DNA from: Rhipicephalus microplus
Taxonomy: Eukaryota; Arthropoda; Arachnida; Ixodida; Ixodidae
DNA: 64,000 nt
Assembly: GCF_043290135.1 (NCBI RefSeq)
Contig: NW_027464602.1
Coordinates: 5,933,501 to 5,997,500, forward strand
Direction: 5' to 3'
The position numbers and the translations under genes are program-made. Below are positions 12,556-22,596 of this stretch, piece by piece. Position 1 is the stretch's first letter, and every line of letters starts with the position of its first letter. The notes beneath the pieces were generated by a model that was not told where the DNA came from, did no database searches, and saw nothing but the letters and a program-made list of their open reading frames with translations.

Positions 12556-12573
12556 TGGCGTCCACGGCAGGAC
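12556..12573 (+). other. Primer-binding site, tRNA-Arg-like
   Basis: TGGCGTCCACGGCAGGAC starts one base after the LTR end. The leading TGG pairs with a tRNA CCA tail. The spacing CGxCC...CAGGAC resembles the complement of a tRNA-Arg acceptor and T arm, the primer class used by mdg1/412-type gypsy elements. The exact tRNA is not established; a match to host tRNA 3' ends would settle it. Confidence 0.6.
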
Positions 12574-12716
12574 ACGATACCCAAGTTTGCACCAAGAAAC
12601 CCGCCACGTATAAAAAGGCTTCATGTATATTATCCGAAGAGAACTCTAAAGACAATGATAACGCATCCGGCGGCGGGTCCGAGAATAATGTGTCGGGGGC
12701 AGTACACACGCAACAA
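12570..12716 (+). pseudogene. Possible gag tail (nucleocapsid zinc-knuckle remnant) upstream of protease
   Basis: The protease frame is open upstream to a stop at 12513-12515. It reads G-H-x4-C at 12570-12590, the second half of a CCHC zinc knuckle, followed by a Lys-rich and then a Ser/Asn/Gly-rich linker up to the first in-frame ATG at 12717. The first two cysteines of a knuckle are absent. I infer a deletion from just after the primer-binding site to the middle of the knuckle, removing almost all of gag. The motif is short, so chance is possible. Confidence 0.45.
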
Positions 12717-13406
12717 ATGGCAACGAAATATCAGATGCCAGTTCTCCAGGGTCTCCTATTTGATAAGCCTGTCTCTGTTCTTCGGGATACAGGAAGTAAC
12801 ACGACGGTTGTGCGACGTTCCCTCGTGCCCGACGAAGTGCTGACAGGAGCTATGACGACAGTATTTTTAGCCGATGGGAGCAGAATAAAAGTTCCCGAAG
12901 CAAAAGTGGAGATATTTTCGCCCTATTTTTCTGGCACGGTGATCGTTAAATGCATGACTTCCCCATTGTATGACGTCATCGTGGGAAACGTGCCAGGATC
13001 CCGTGATCCCAATGATCCAGATAGCAGGTGGAGCGAGGGACTGTCGGAAAGGAAGACGAAGTCTAAAAGCGTCAAGGAGAGATTAGGGGTGATGAAAGCA
13101 GATCGCTACGGGAGACCAATGATCAGCGTAGTCAAGAATTCAAGTGCTTCGTTGGATTCGGTGAAAGCAACCGCTTTGAATATCAACCAACGAATCTTCA
13201 AGATTGAGCAGGCGGAGGACAAGAGCCTAGATCTCTGTAGGAACAAAGTTGGGCAGGTGTTTTTTTGGGAGAGGATCGACAGAATATTCGTTTGTTATGC
13301 AAAAGGGAGTTTTATATCGCCATTATCGGTTATCCTCCGGCAAGATAGTACAGCAGGTAGTTGTTCCTCGCAAACTGCGGAGCCAAGTACTGCAGCTAGC
13401 TCATGA
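12690..13406 (+). CDS. Retroelement aspartic protease plus N-terminal integrase leader (frame broken from downstream pol)
   Basis: This frame encodes a retropepsin that would cut the Gag-Pol polyprotein. The catalytic D-T-G is at 12786-12794 (residues 33-35 counting from the GTG at 12690), followed by a flap-like stretch (residues 60-75) and a D-V-I-V-G motif near residue 96. The frame has no convincing own start: GTG 12690 and ATG 12717 are both internal to an open stretch beginning at 12516, as expected if it was once fused to gag. After protease it enters a linker leading to integrase, but the true integrase sequence passes to the next frame near the T7 run at 13260-13266. The final 45 or so residues to the stop at 13404-13406 are then out of frame. 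Confidence 0.8.
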   Translation: MSGAVHTQQMATKYQMPVLQGLLFDKPVSVLRDTGSNTTVVRRSLVPDEVLTGAMTTVFLADGSRIKVPEAKVEIFSPYFSGTVIVKCMTSPLYDVIVGNVPGSRDPNDPDSRWSEGLSERKTKSKSVKERLGVMKADRYGRPMISVVKNSSASLDSVKATALNINQRIFKIEQAEDKSLDLCRNKVGQVFFWERIDRIFVCYAKGSFISPLSVILRQDSTAGSCSSQTAEPSTAASS

Positions 13407-15927
13407 AAGTCTGATGGCGGGCCATCAAGGCATCAAGAGGACAATTGACCGAGTACTAGGATCATTCTATTGGCCAGGAGTTCAGGAAGAAGTAAAGAGA
13501 TACGTGCGATCCTGTGACATTTGCCAAAGAGCATATCCAAAAGGTAAAGTGGGCAAGGCGCCTCTGGGCGTAATGCCGTTGATCGACACCCCTTTCGAGC
13601 GAGTGGCAATCGATATTATCGGTCCTTTAAAACCTGTGTCGAGAAACGGAAACCGCTACATATTGACCATGGTGGACTTCGCCACGCGCTACCCGGACGC
13701 GGTGGCCCTGCCAGCAATCGATTCGGCGACAGTAACAGAGGGCCTGGTGGAGATGTTCTCACGCGTAGGATTCCCGCGTGAAATTCTATGTGATCAAGCA
13801 TCTTGTTTTACTTCCGAACTGATGAAAGAAGTCAACGAGTTACTGGCCATTAAGCACCTCAGTTCTACACCTTACCATCCTATGTGTAACGGGTTGGTGG
13901 AACGATTTAACGGTACGTTAAAACAGATGTTGCGGAAGCTCTGCCAGGAGGAACCAAGATCCTGGGATCGGTTGCTTGCCCCACTCCTTTTTGCCTATCG
14001 TGAAGTGCCTCAGACCAGCACGGGATTTTCTCCCTTCGAACTTATTTACGGGCGTGACGTCAGAGGACCACTTAGTTTGTTAAAAGAATTATGGATTGGA
14101 GAACACATCGGCGACGAGGCGAAGACAACTTACGGATATGTATTGGATCTGCGAGATCGTCTTGAAAAAACACTGCAGTTGGCTCATGAGAACTTGACAC
14201 GAGCAAGAAAATCACAGAAGCAATACTATGATCAGCGAAGCACGAAACGTCAGCTTGAAGTAGGCGACCGGGCCCTTATTCTACTCCCTACTACGGAAAA
14301 TAAATTACTCATGCAATGGAAAGGACCTTTTAAGGTCACAGGGAAAAAGGGCAGTCATGACTACTGGTTGGACTTGGGACGTGACACCAAGTTGTTCCAC
14401 ATCAACATGTTAAAGCGTTACGAGGATCGCGAACCGGAGAGGTTTACACAAACAGCGTCATTCGTAGTGATGGAAGAAGAGGAGGCAGATTCACCTATAC
14501 CAGTTTACACTATTGACCAAGGGACTGGGGTGGAGACAATTAATATAGGTGAAGGGCTGGCTGAAGAGGAAGCTGCTGAGCTCCAGCGGATTCTGACCAA
14601 ATACCAAGATGTGTTTTCCGAAATGCCAGGAAAGACCAATTTGCTGGAATGCCCGCTTCGACTGACAACACCGGATCCGATTTGCACTCCGCAGTACCCA
14701 CTACCACTGGCGATGAAAGAAGTGGTTGAAAAGGAAGTTCGAGATATGCTCAAGCTCGGGGTGATTGAGCGATCCAATTCGCCATACAATTCCCCCTTGG
14801 TGCTAATTAAGAAGCCAGATCAAACTTATCGAACATGCATAGACTTTCGTCGCATCAACGAGGTGTTGATATCAGATGCGGAACCCATACCACGGACGGA
14901 TATGATGTTCGCAGAGGTTGGGACCAAGAGGTTTTTCTCGAAATTCGATCTTACCAAAGGATACTGGCAAGTTCCACTGGAACTGGAGTCGAGATCGGTA
15001 ACCGCATTTTCAACTCAGACCGGACATTACCACTTTATCTACATGCCATTTGGAATCAAAACTGCGTCTGCAGTGTTCACGCGTTTGATGAGAACACTTC
15101 TCCAAGGCCTCCCGAACGTAGCGCATTATATAGACGATGTTCTCATCGCTACTATGACATGGAAAGAGCATTTAGACACATTGCAGCAATTCCTGCACAG
15201 AGTGAGAGAAGCAGGATTGACTATCAAACCCCAGAAATGCGAAATCGCTATGACTTCCGTCGTATTTTTAGGCCATCGTTTAGGAGGAGGGACCATCCGA
15301 GCAGTGGATAGTACTGTCGAGAAGATTGCCAATGCACAAAAACCTCAAACAAAGAAGCAGCTTCGATCGTTTCTTGGATTGGCGGGATATTACCGCGATA
15401 TGATTCCCCATTATGCGGAGAAAGCTCAGCCTCTCACCGAACTAACTAGGAAAAAGGAGAGAAATAAGATTTGTTGGAATCCTGAAAGAGAGGCGGCATT
15501 CGAAACACTTAAGCAAGCCCTTGCTTCTGGACCCATTGTAAAGGCTCCTGATCCGGAGCGAAGGTTTGTACTTCGGTCGGACGCATCTGACACCTGCATC
15601 GGAGCGATATTAATGCAGGAACATGACGGATTGTTACACCCTGTATCTTATGCAAGCCGCCAGTTGCTGCCCCGGGAAAAGAATTACTCTACCATAGAGA
15701 GGGAGTGTTTGGCATTGGTATGGGCGGTACAGAGGTTTCACATTTTTTTGTATGGGAACCAGTTTGTTGTACAAACAGATCACCAACCTCTACAGTACTT
15801 AGCCCGAGCCAAACACTTGAACAGTAGGGTCCTGAGGTGGAGCCTGGCATTGCAAGAATACTCATTTAGCATTCAGCATATAAAAGGGTCGGAGAATACC
15901 GGTGCGGACTTCATGAGTAGATTGTGA
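13249..15927 (+). CDS. Pol polyprotein: integrase, reverse transcriptase, RNase H (in that order)
   Basis: The 892-residue frame carries the enzymes that copy and insert the element. Integrase comes first: an H2C2 zinc finger (H52, H59, C89, C92) and a DDE core (D122, D182, E218, with 35 residues between the last two). A GPY/F-type module follows (about 359-391, W-K-G-P-F...F-H-I-N-M-L-K). After a linker rich in acidic residues comes reverse transcriptase (about 450-680) with D567 and Y-I-D-D at 627-630. RNase H (about 772-892) has D778, E817/E819, D844 and D887 and runs to the stop. All key catalytic residues are present. A184 replaces the glycine usual two residues after the second catalytic Asp of integrase. 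The start at 13249 is only the first Met in this frame; natural expression would come from the upstream protease frame, which differs by one base. Confidence 0.93.
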   Translation: MGRCFFGRGSTEYSFVMQKGVLYRHYRLSSGKIVQQVVVPRKLRSQVLQLAHESLMAGHQGIKRTIDRVLGSFYWPGVQEEVKRYVRSCDICQRAYPKGKVGKAPLGVMPLIDTPFERVAIDIIGPLKPVSRNGNRYILTMVDFATRYPDAVALPAIDSATVTEGLVEMFSRVGFPREILCDQASCFTSELMKEVNELLAIKHLSSTPYHPMCNGLVERFNGTLKQMLRKLCQEEPRSWDRLLAPLLFAYREVPQTSTGFSPFELIYGRDVRGPLSLLKELWIGEHIGDEAKTTYGYVLDLRDRLEKTLQLAHENLTRARKSQKQYYDQRSTKRQLEVGDRALILLPTTENKLLMQWKGPFKVTGKKGSHDYWLDLGRDTKLFHINMLKRYEDREPERFTQTASFVVMEEEEADSPIPVYTIDQGTGVETINIGEGLAEEEAAELQRILTKYQDVFSEMPGKTNLLECPLRLTTPDPICTPQYPLPLAMKEVVEKEVRDMLKLGVIERSNSPYNSPLVLIKKPDQTYRTCIDFRRINEVLISDAEPIPRTDMMFAEVGTKRFFSKFDLTKGYWQVPLELESRSVTAFSTQTGHYHFIYMPFGIKTASAVFTRLMRTLLQGLPNVAHYIDDVLIATMTWKEHLDTLQQFLHRVREAGLTIKPQKCEIAMTSVVFLGHRLGGGTIRAVDSTVEKIANAQKPQTKKQLRSFLGLAGYYRDMIPHYAEKAQPLTELTRKKERNKICWNPEREAAFETLKQALASGPIVKAPDPERRFVLRSDASDTCIGAILMQEHDGLLHPVSYASRQLLPREKNYSTIERECLALVWAVQRFHIFLYGNQFVVQTDHQPLQYLARAKHLNSRVLRWSLALQEYSFSIQHIKGSENTGADFMSRL

Positions 15928-16140
15928 GCCAAGAGTTCGGACTTCATGCACTGTGATATTGGGTGTTGGACACTCAAAGTATGTCAGTGTATTTAACGGT
16001 GTTCTTGTGTATTTAGTAAATATTGGACCTCGACATGTGAACTATACAGAGGACATATACAGTGAAGGGGTTTACAGACCGCGCACGTGTCAGCAGTTTT
16101 TTTTTTTTTTTTTAAAAAAAAGAAAGAAAAAAACTCATTT
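15928..16140 (+). other. 3' untranslated part of the element
   Basis: The 213 bp between the pol stop and the polypurine tract hold no env-like or other protein family. An open frame from 15953 runs on into the LTR and looks fortuitous. The stretch contains a T17 run (16097-16113) followed by A-rich sequence to 16133. Confidence 0.7.
16097..16133. repeat. T17 run followed by A-rich low-complexity stretch
   Basis: Seventeen T residues (16097-16113) are followed by A8 and two further A runs broken by single G residues. T and A arms could pair as a hairpin just upstream of the polypurine tract. The run length may be unreliable in a long-read assembly. Confidence 0.8.
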
Positions 16141-16153
16141 AAGGGGGGGCTTT
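16141..16153 (+). other. Polypurine tract
   Basis: AAGGGGGGGC followed by TTT abuts the TG start of the 3' LTR. This is the position and composition expected for the primer of plus-strand DNA synthesis in LTR retrotransposons. Confidence 0.8.
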
Positions 16154-16947
16154 TGTGATATGTGTCGTGCGCGAAGCTTCAAAGTGCGCGCCATTCAAAG
16201 TGCGCGCCATACAAAGTGCGCGCTTGAAGCAGACAACGACGAAGGTAGCACGAGCGCTGAGTAGCGTGGCGGCGAAGGTACGAGAAGGAACGAGGAAGAC
16301 GGGGCTCTCGACTCGGCCGTTGGGTTCCGGACCCGAGCCTAGTAACAGTCGAGCCCGGCCTACCTGCCACGTTCTACCTGCCACGGCCGTGCGTCGCTGA
16401 CGTGCTGCGGCTTCAAGGCATCCTGTGCTTGAGGACACGCGGAGCTGTCGGGCTACGGGCACGAGTTCCAGCAGAGGTGTCCGGCCGGGACGCGGCCGGT
16501 GGTAGTGCCTGGTCTACCGCGCCAACTGGTCCACCTGGTCTACCGTGCGAGCAACGCGGAGCTGTAGGGCTACGGGCACGAGCTCCAGCAGATGTGTCCA
16601 GCCGCGACGTGGCTGCGGGGGCGGAGCCTACCCATCAACTAGTCGCCTGGTTGACCGTGCGGACAACGCAAGCCAGCTCAAGACGTAGCAACGAACCTCG
16701 GTGAGACCGACCTCATGTCTTGTGTCCATGCTAAAAAGGAGGGACGGTTAGTTTAGGACTTTGATAGTTCACAGAGACAGTGAAGGATTCTTTAAATAGC
16801 CTGTCCATGTTATGTGTGTTCGTTTTTCGTGTGTATAAAGTGTGGCGTACGAACGGCCTCGTCTTTTCGTGGGAGTCTGGGGCGACGGCTCGGACACCCA
16901 TTAACTAAGAACCTGCACGTTGCTATAACACCCACTGCAATGTAACA
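16154..16947 (+). repeat. 3' LTR
   Basis: This is the second copy of the 794-bp LTR, offset by 4393 bp. The single difference found by eye is A16874 where the 5' copy has G12481. It follows directly on the G-rich polypurine tract and is followed by the target duplication GTAAC. Confidence 0.95.
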
Positions 16948-16952
16948 GTAAC
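16948..16952. repeat. Target-site duplication, right copy (GTAAC)
   Basis: GTAAC directly follows the terminal CA of the 3' LTR. Removing the element and one GTAAC restores AACGTAACGTAACC, which is present uninterrupted at the equivalent place in other tracts, for example at 20581. Confidence 0.88.
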
Positions 16953-17132
16953 GTAACCTAACCTAACCTAACCTACTGTAACCTAACCTTACCTAACCTA
17001 ACGTAACCTAACCTAACCTAACCCAACCTAACCTAACCTAACCTAACCTATTCTAACCTAACCTAACCAAACCTAACCTAACCTAACCTAACCTAACCTA
17101 ACGTAACCGAACCTAACCTAACCTAACCTAAC
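16948..17132. repeat. T8 right part: telomere-like tract
   Basis: 185 bp continuing the same tract after the 3' LTR (GTAACGTAACC, then CTACTG and CTTACC variants, as after 20586). Confidence 0.93.
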
Positions 17133-18367
17133 GACGGTTGCAAGCGCTTTCACATTAGATATCGCAGTTCCCGACTTGTAATGGTGAAAAACACTGCATC
17201 TCACTAAGTGACATTGTTTAATGCGGTTTTACGACGGTTCATATCTTAACCTAACCAAACATTCGCACTTGTATCTAAAAACGCTCTATTACACTGTTTT
17301 GTTCACAATTACGATATTTAGATAACCTCACAGTTTTTCACCAACTTATTTCAGTACAGAACTCTGTATCTCGCTAAATGACATCGTTCTTTAAGGTTTC
17401 ACGATGCTTGCATGCGCTTTCACGAGAATATCACAACATAGCAGTTTCGCACTTGTAACGGTACAACACGCAGTATCTGGCTTTTTGATGCCGTTTTGTG
17501 TGCTTTCACAACATTTCACCTATTGCAGTTTCGTACTCGCAATAAAACAACACTATCTCGTTAGATGACGTCCTTTTTGGTAGTTTCACGACGCTACCTA
17601 GCTTAAACTAACATAACAACCTAATATAACCTTCGCACTTCTATCGTTAGAGAACGTTTTACTCGCTACTTTACAATGCTCTCTACAACATTACGACAGT
17701 TTCATGCGCTTTCACAATAGATATCGCAGTTCCCAACTTGTAATGGTGAAAAACACTGCATCTCACTTAGTGACATTGTTTAATGCGGTTTTACGACGGT
17801 TCATATCTTAACCTAACCTAACGTTCGCACTTGTATCTAAAAACACTCTATTACACTGTTTCGTTCACATTTAAGATATTTGCATGACCTCACAGTTTTT
17901 CACCTACTTATTACAGTACAGAACGCTGTATCTCGCTAAATGACATCGTTCTTTAAAGTTTCACGATGCTTGCATGCGCTTTAACGAGAATATCACAACA
18001 TAGCAGTTTCGCACTTGTAACAGAACAAGACGCAGAATCTGGCTAGTTCATGCAATTTTGTGTGCTTTCACAACATTTCACCTACCGCAGTTTCGTACTC
18101 GCAATAAAACAACACTATCTCGTTAGATGACATCGTTTTTGGAGGTTTCACGATGCTACCTAGCTCAAACTAACCTAACCTAAGCTAACCTTCGCACTTC
18201 TGTCGTTAGAAAACGTTTTACTCACTACTTTACAATGTTTTCTACAAGATTACGACAGTTTCATGCGCTTTCACATTAGATATCGCAGTTCCCGACTTGT
18301 AATGGTAAAAAACACTGCATCTCACTAAGTGACATTGTTTAATGCGGTTTTACGACGGTTCATATCT
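17133..18367 (+). repeat. N8: satellite block, 2 monomers + A
   Basis: 1235 bp. A/B stub reads AACCTAACCAAACATTCGC, a form shared with 20793, 25503, 30217, 32535, 38390 and 41016. Confidence 0.93.
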
Positions 18368-18950
18368 TAACCTAACCTAACCTAACCTAACCTAACCTAA
18401 ACTAACCTAGCCCAACCTAACCTAACCTAACCTAACCTAACCAAACCTAACCTAAATACCCAAATCTAACCTAACCTAACCTAACCTTACCTAACCTAAC
18501 CTAACCTAACGTAACCTAACCTAACCTAACCTAACGTAACCTAACCTAACCTAACCTAACCCAACATAACCCAACCCAACCCAACCCAACCAAATCCAAC
18601 CTAACCTAACCTAACCTAACCAAACCTAACTTAACCTAACCTAACCTAACCTAACGTAACCTAACCTAACCTAACGTAACATAATCTAACCTAACCCAAC
18701 CTAACCCAACCCAACCCAACCCAACCACACCCAACCAAACCTAACCTAACCTAACCTAACCTTACCTAACCTAACCTAACCTAATGTAACCTAACCTAAC
18801 CTAACCTAACCTACTGTAACCTAACCTTACCTAACCTAACGTAACCTAACCTAACCCAACCTAACCTAACCTAATCTAACCTATTCTAACCTAACCTAAC
18901 CTAACCAAACCTAACCTAACCTAACCTAACCTAACCTAACCTAACCTAAC
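18368..18950. repeat. T9: telomere-like tract
   Basis: 583 bp with CTAGCCC and AATACCCAAATC variants near the start and CTATTC near the end. Confidence 0.95.
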
Positions 18951-20191
18951 GACGGTTGCAAGCGCTTTCACATTAGATATCGCAGTTCCCGACTTGTAAT
19001 GATGAAAAACACTGCATCTCACTAAGTGACATTGTTTAATGCGGTTTTATGACGGTTCATATCTTAACCTAACCTAACGTTCGCACTTGTATCTAAAAAC
19101 GCTCTATTACACTGTTTCGTTAGAATTACGATATTTACATGACCTCACAGTTTTTCACCAACTTATTACAGTACAGAACTCTGTATCTCGCTAAATGACA
19201 TCGTTCTTTAAGGTTTCACGATGCTTGCATGCGCTTTCACGAGAATATCACAACATAGCAGTTTCGCACTTTTAACGGTACAACACGCAGTATTTGGCTT
19301 GTTCATGCCGTTTTGTGTGCTTTCACAACATTTCACCTATCGCAGTTTCGTACTCGCAATAAAACAACACTATCTCGTTAGATGACGTCCTTTTTGGTGG
19401 TTTCACGACGCTACCTAGCTTAAACTAACATAACTCAACCTAGTATAACCTTCGCACTTCTATCGTTAGAAAACGTTTTACTCGCTACTTTACAATGCTC
19501 TCTACAACACTACGACAGTTTCATGCGCTTTCACAATAGATATCGCAGTTCCCGACTTGTAATGGTGAAAAACACTGCATCTCACTTAGTGACATTGTTT
19601 AATGCGGTTTTATGACGGTTCATATCTTAACCTAACCTAACGTTCGCACTTGTATCTAAAAACCCTCTATTACACTGTTTCGTTCACATTTAAGATATTT
19701 GCATGACCTCACAGTTTTTCACCAACTTATTACAGTACAGAACGCTGTATCTTGCTAAATGACATCGTTCTTTAAGGTTTCACGATGCTTGCATGCGCTT
19801 TAACGAGAATATCACAACATAGCAGTTTCGCACTTGTAACGGTACAACACGCAGTATTTGGCTTGTTCATGCCGTTTTGTGTGCTTTCACAACATTTCAC
19901 CTATCGCAGTTTCGTACTCGCAATAAAACAACACTATCTCGTTAGATGACGTTGTTCTTGGTGGTTTCACGACGCTACCTGGCTTAAACTAACATAACTC
20001 AACCTAACTAAACCTTCGCGCTTCTATCGTTAGAAAACGTTTTACTCGCTACTTTACATTGCTTTCTACAATATTACGACGGTTTCAAGCGCTTTCACAT
20101 TCGATATCGCAGTTCCCGACTTGTAATGGTAAAAAACACTGCATCTCACTAAGTGACATTGTTTAATGCGGTTTTACGACGGTTCATATCT
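18951..20191 (+). repeat. N9: satellite block, 2 monomers + A
   Basis: 1241 bp. First B subunit has a small deletion (GTTAGAATTACG near 19119) against its copies at 23676 and 28380. Confidence 0.93.
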
Positions 20192-20792
20192 TAACCTAAC
20201 CTAACCTAACCTAACCTAACCCAACCCAACCCAACCCAACCCAACCTAACCTAACTTAACCTAACCTAACCTAACCCAACCCAACCCAACCTAACCTAAC
20301 CTAAACTAACCTAACCTAACCTAACCTAACGTCCCCTAACCTAACCTAACCTATAACCCAATCCAACCCAACCCAACCCAACCTAACCTAACCTAACCTA
20401 ACCAAACCTAACCTAGCCTAACCTTACCTAACGTAATCTAACCTAACCTAACCTAACGTAACCTAACATAACCTAACCCAACCCAACCCAACCACACCCA
20501 ACCCAACCTAACCTAACCTAACCTAACCTAACCTAACCTTACCTAACCTAACCTAACCTAACCTAACCTAACCTAACCTAACGTAACGTAACCTAACCTA
20601 ACCTAACCTAACCTACTGTAACCTAACCTTACCTAACCTAACGTAACCTAACCTAACCTAACCCAACCTAACCTAACCTAACCTAACCTAATCTAACCTA
20701 ACCTAACCTAACCAAACCTAACCTAACCTAACCTAACCTAACCTAACGTAACCTAACCTAACCTAACCTAACCTAACCTAACCTAACCTAAC
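20192..20792. repeat. T10: telomere-like tract
   Basis: 601 bp. AACGTAACGTAACC around 20581 is the uninterrupted equivalent of the retrotransposon insertion site. Confidence 0.95.
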
Positions 20793-22596
20793 GATGGTTG
20801 CAAGCGCTTTCACATTAGATATCGCAGTTCCCGACTTGTAATGGTGAAAAACACTGCATCTCACTAAGTGACATTGTTTAATGCGGTTTTACGACGGTTC
20901 ATATCTTAACCTAACCAAACATTCGCACTTGTATCTAAAATTGCTCTATTACACTGTTTCGTTCACAATTACGATATTTAGATAACCTCACAGTTTTTCA
21001 CCAACTTATTTCAGTACAGAACTCTGTATCTCGCTAAATGACATCGTTCTTTAAGGTTTCACGATGCTTGCATGCGCTTTCACGAGAATATCACAACATA
21101 GCAGTTTCGCACTCGTAACGGTACAACACGCAGTATCTGGCTTGTTGATGCCGTTTTGTGTGCTTTCACAACATTTCACCTATTGCAGTTTCGTACTCGC
21201 AATAAAACAACACTATTTCGTTAGATGACGTCCTTTTTGGTGGTTTCACGACGCTACCTAGCTTAAACTAACATAACAACCTAATATAACCTTCGCACTT
21301 CTATCATTAGAAAACGTTTTACTCGCTACTTTACAATGCTCTCTACAACATTACGACAGTTTCATGCGCTTTCACAATAGATATCGCAGTTCCCGACTTG
21401 TAATAGTGAAAAACACTGCATCTCACTTAGTGACATTGTTTAATGCGGTTTTACGATGGTTCATATCTTAACCTAACCTAACGTTCGCACTTGTATCTAA
21501 AAACGCTCTATTACACTGTTTCGTTAACAATTACGATATTTACATGACCTCACAGTTTTTCACCAACTTATTACAGTACAGAACTCTGTATCTCGCTAAA
21601 TGACGTCGTTCTTTAAGGTTTCACGATGCTTGCATGCGCTTTCACGAGAATATCACAACATAGCAGTTTCGCACTTGTAACGGTACAACACGCAGTATTT
21701 GGCTTGTTCATGCCGTTTTGTGTGCTTTCACAACATTTCACCTATCGCAGTTTCGTACTCGCAATAAAACAACACTATCTCGTTAGATGACGTCCTTTTT
21801 GGTGGTTTCACGACGCTACCTAGCTTAAACTAACATAACTCAACCTAGTATAACCTTCGCACTTCTATCGTTAGAAAACGTTTTACTCGCTACTTTACAA
21901 TGCTCTCTACAACACTACGACAGTTTCATGCGCTTTCACAATAGATATCGCAGTTCCCAACTTGTAATGGTGAAAAACACTGCATCTCACTTAGTGACAT
22001 TGTTTAATGCGGTTTTATGACGGTTCATATCTTAACCTAACCTAACGTTCGCACTTGTATCTAAAAACGCTCTATTACACAGTTTCGTTCACATTTAAGA
22101 TATTTGCATGACCTCACAGTTTTTCACCAACTTATTACAGTACAGAACGCTGTATCTCGCTAAATGACATCGTTCTTTAAGGTTTCACGATGCTTGCATG
22201 CGCTTTAACGACAATATCACAACATAGCAGTTTCGCACTTGTAACGGTACAACACGCAGTATTTGGCTTGTTCATGCCGTTTTGTGTGCTTTCACAACAT
22301 TTCACCTATCGCAGTTTCGTACTCGCAATAAAACAACACTATCTCGTTAGATGACGTTGTTCTTGGTGGTTTCACGACGCTACCTGGCTTAAACTAACAT
22401 AACTCAACCTAACTAAACCTTCGCGCTTCTATCGTTAGAAAACGTTTTACTCGCTACTTTACATTGCTTTCTACAACATTACGACGGTTTCAAGCGCTTT
22501 CACATTCGATATCGCAGTTCCCGACTTGTACTGGTAAAAAACACTGCATCTCACTAAGTGACATTGTTTAATGCGGTTTTACGACGGTTCATATCT
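20793..22596 (+). repeat. N10: satellite block, 3 monomers + A
   Basis: 1804 bp. Opens with the GATGGTTGCAAGCGC hub form diagnostic of domain 2 and has AAAATTGCTC in the first B subunit. Confidence 0.93.

Larger units (their letters stand above)
11761..16947 (+). mobile_element. Ty3/gypsy LTR retrotransposon, integrase-first pol (Gmr1-like), gag deleted
   Basis: The 5187-bp element has two 794-bp LTRs, a primer-binding site, a protease-integrase-RT-RNase H coding region, a polypurine tract and a 5-bp target duplication. Integrase lies upstream of reverse transcriptase within one reading frame, the order known for Ty1/copia and, among Ty3/gypsy elements, for the Gmr1-like clade; ordinary gypsy elements have integrase last. 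Only about 135 bp separate the 5' LTR from protease, so gag is essentially gone, and a frame change splits protease from integrase. The LTRs differ at one position (G12481 versus A16874), so insertion is recent. It sits in a telomere-like tract between the 5128-bp and 4.7-kb higher-order repeat domains. Family and order are clear; clade placement is inferred from domain order alone. Confidence 0.95.

Noticed and set aside
12655..12843. 62-codon frame overlapping the protease start
   Set aside because: Out of frame with the retropepsin, whose D-T-G motif is clear; a shadow frame.
13616..15332. Frames on the minus strand (13616-13801, 14505-14789, 15126-15332) and the + frame at 14835-15311 within pol
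   Set aside because: All overlap strongly supported integrase and RT sequence and have no motifs of their own.
15953..16264. 103-codon frame after pol, considered as env-like or accessory gene
   Set aside because: It runs through the T17/A-rich stretch and polypurine tract into the LTR and has no signal peptide or membrane segment pattern of an envelope protein.
11761..16947. Telomere-targeted retrotransposon in the manner of TRAS/SART or HeT-A
   Set aside because: Those are non-LTR elements; this one has LTRs, a primer-binding site and a 5-bp duplication, and a single copy gives no evidence of targeting.
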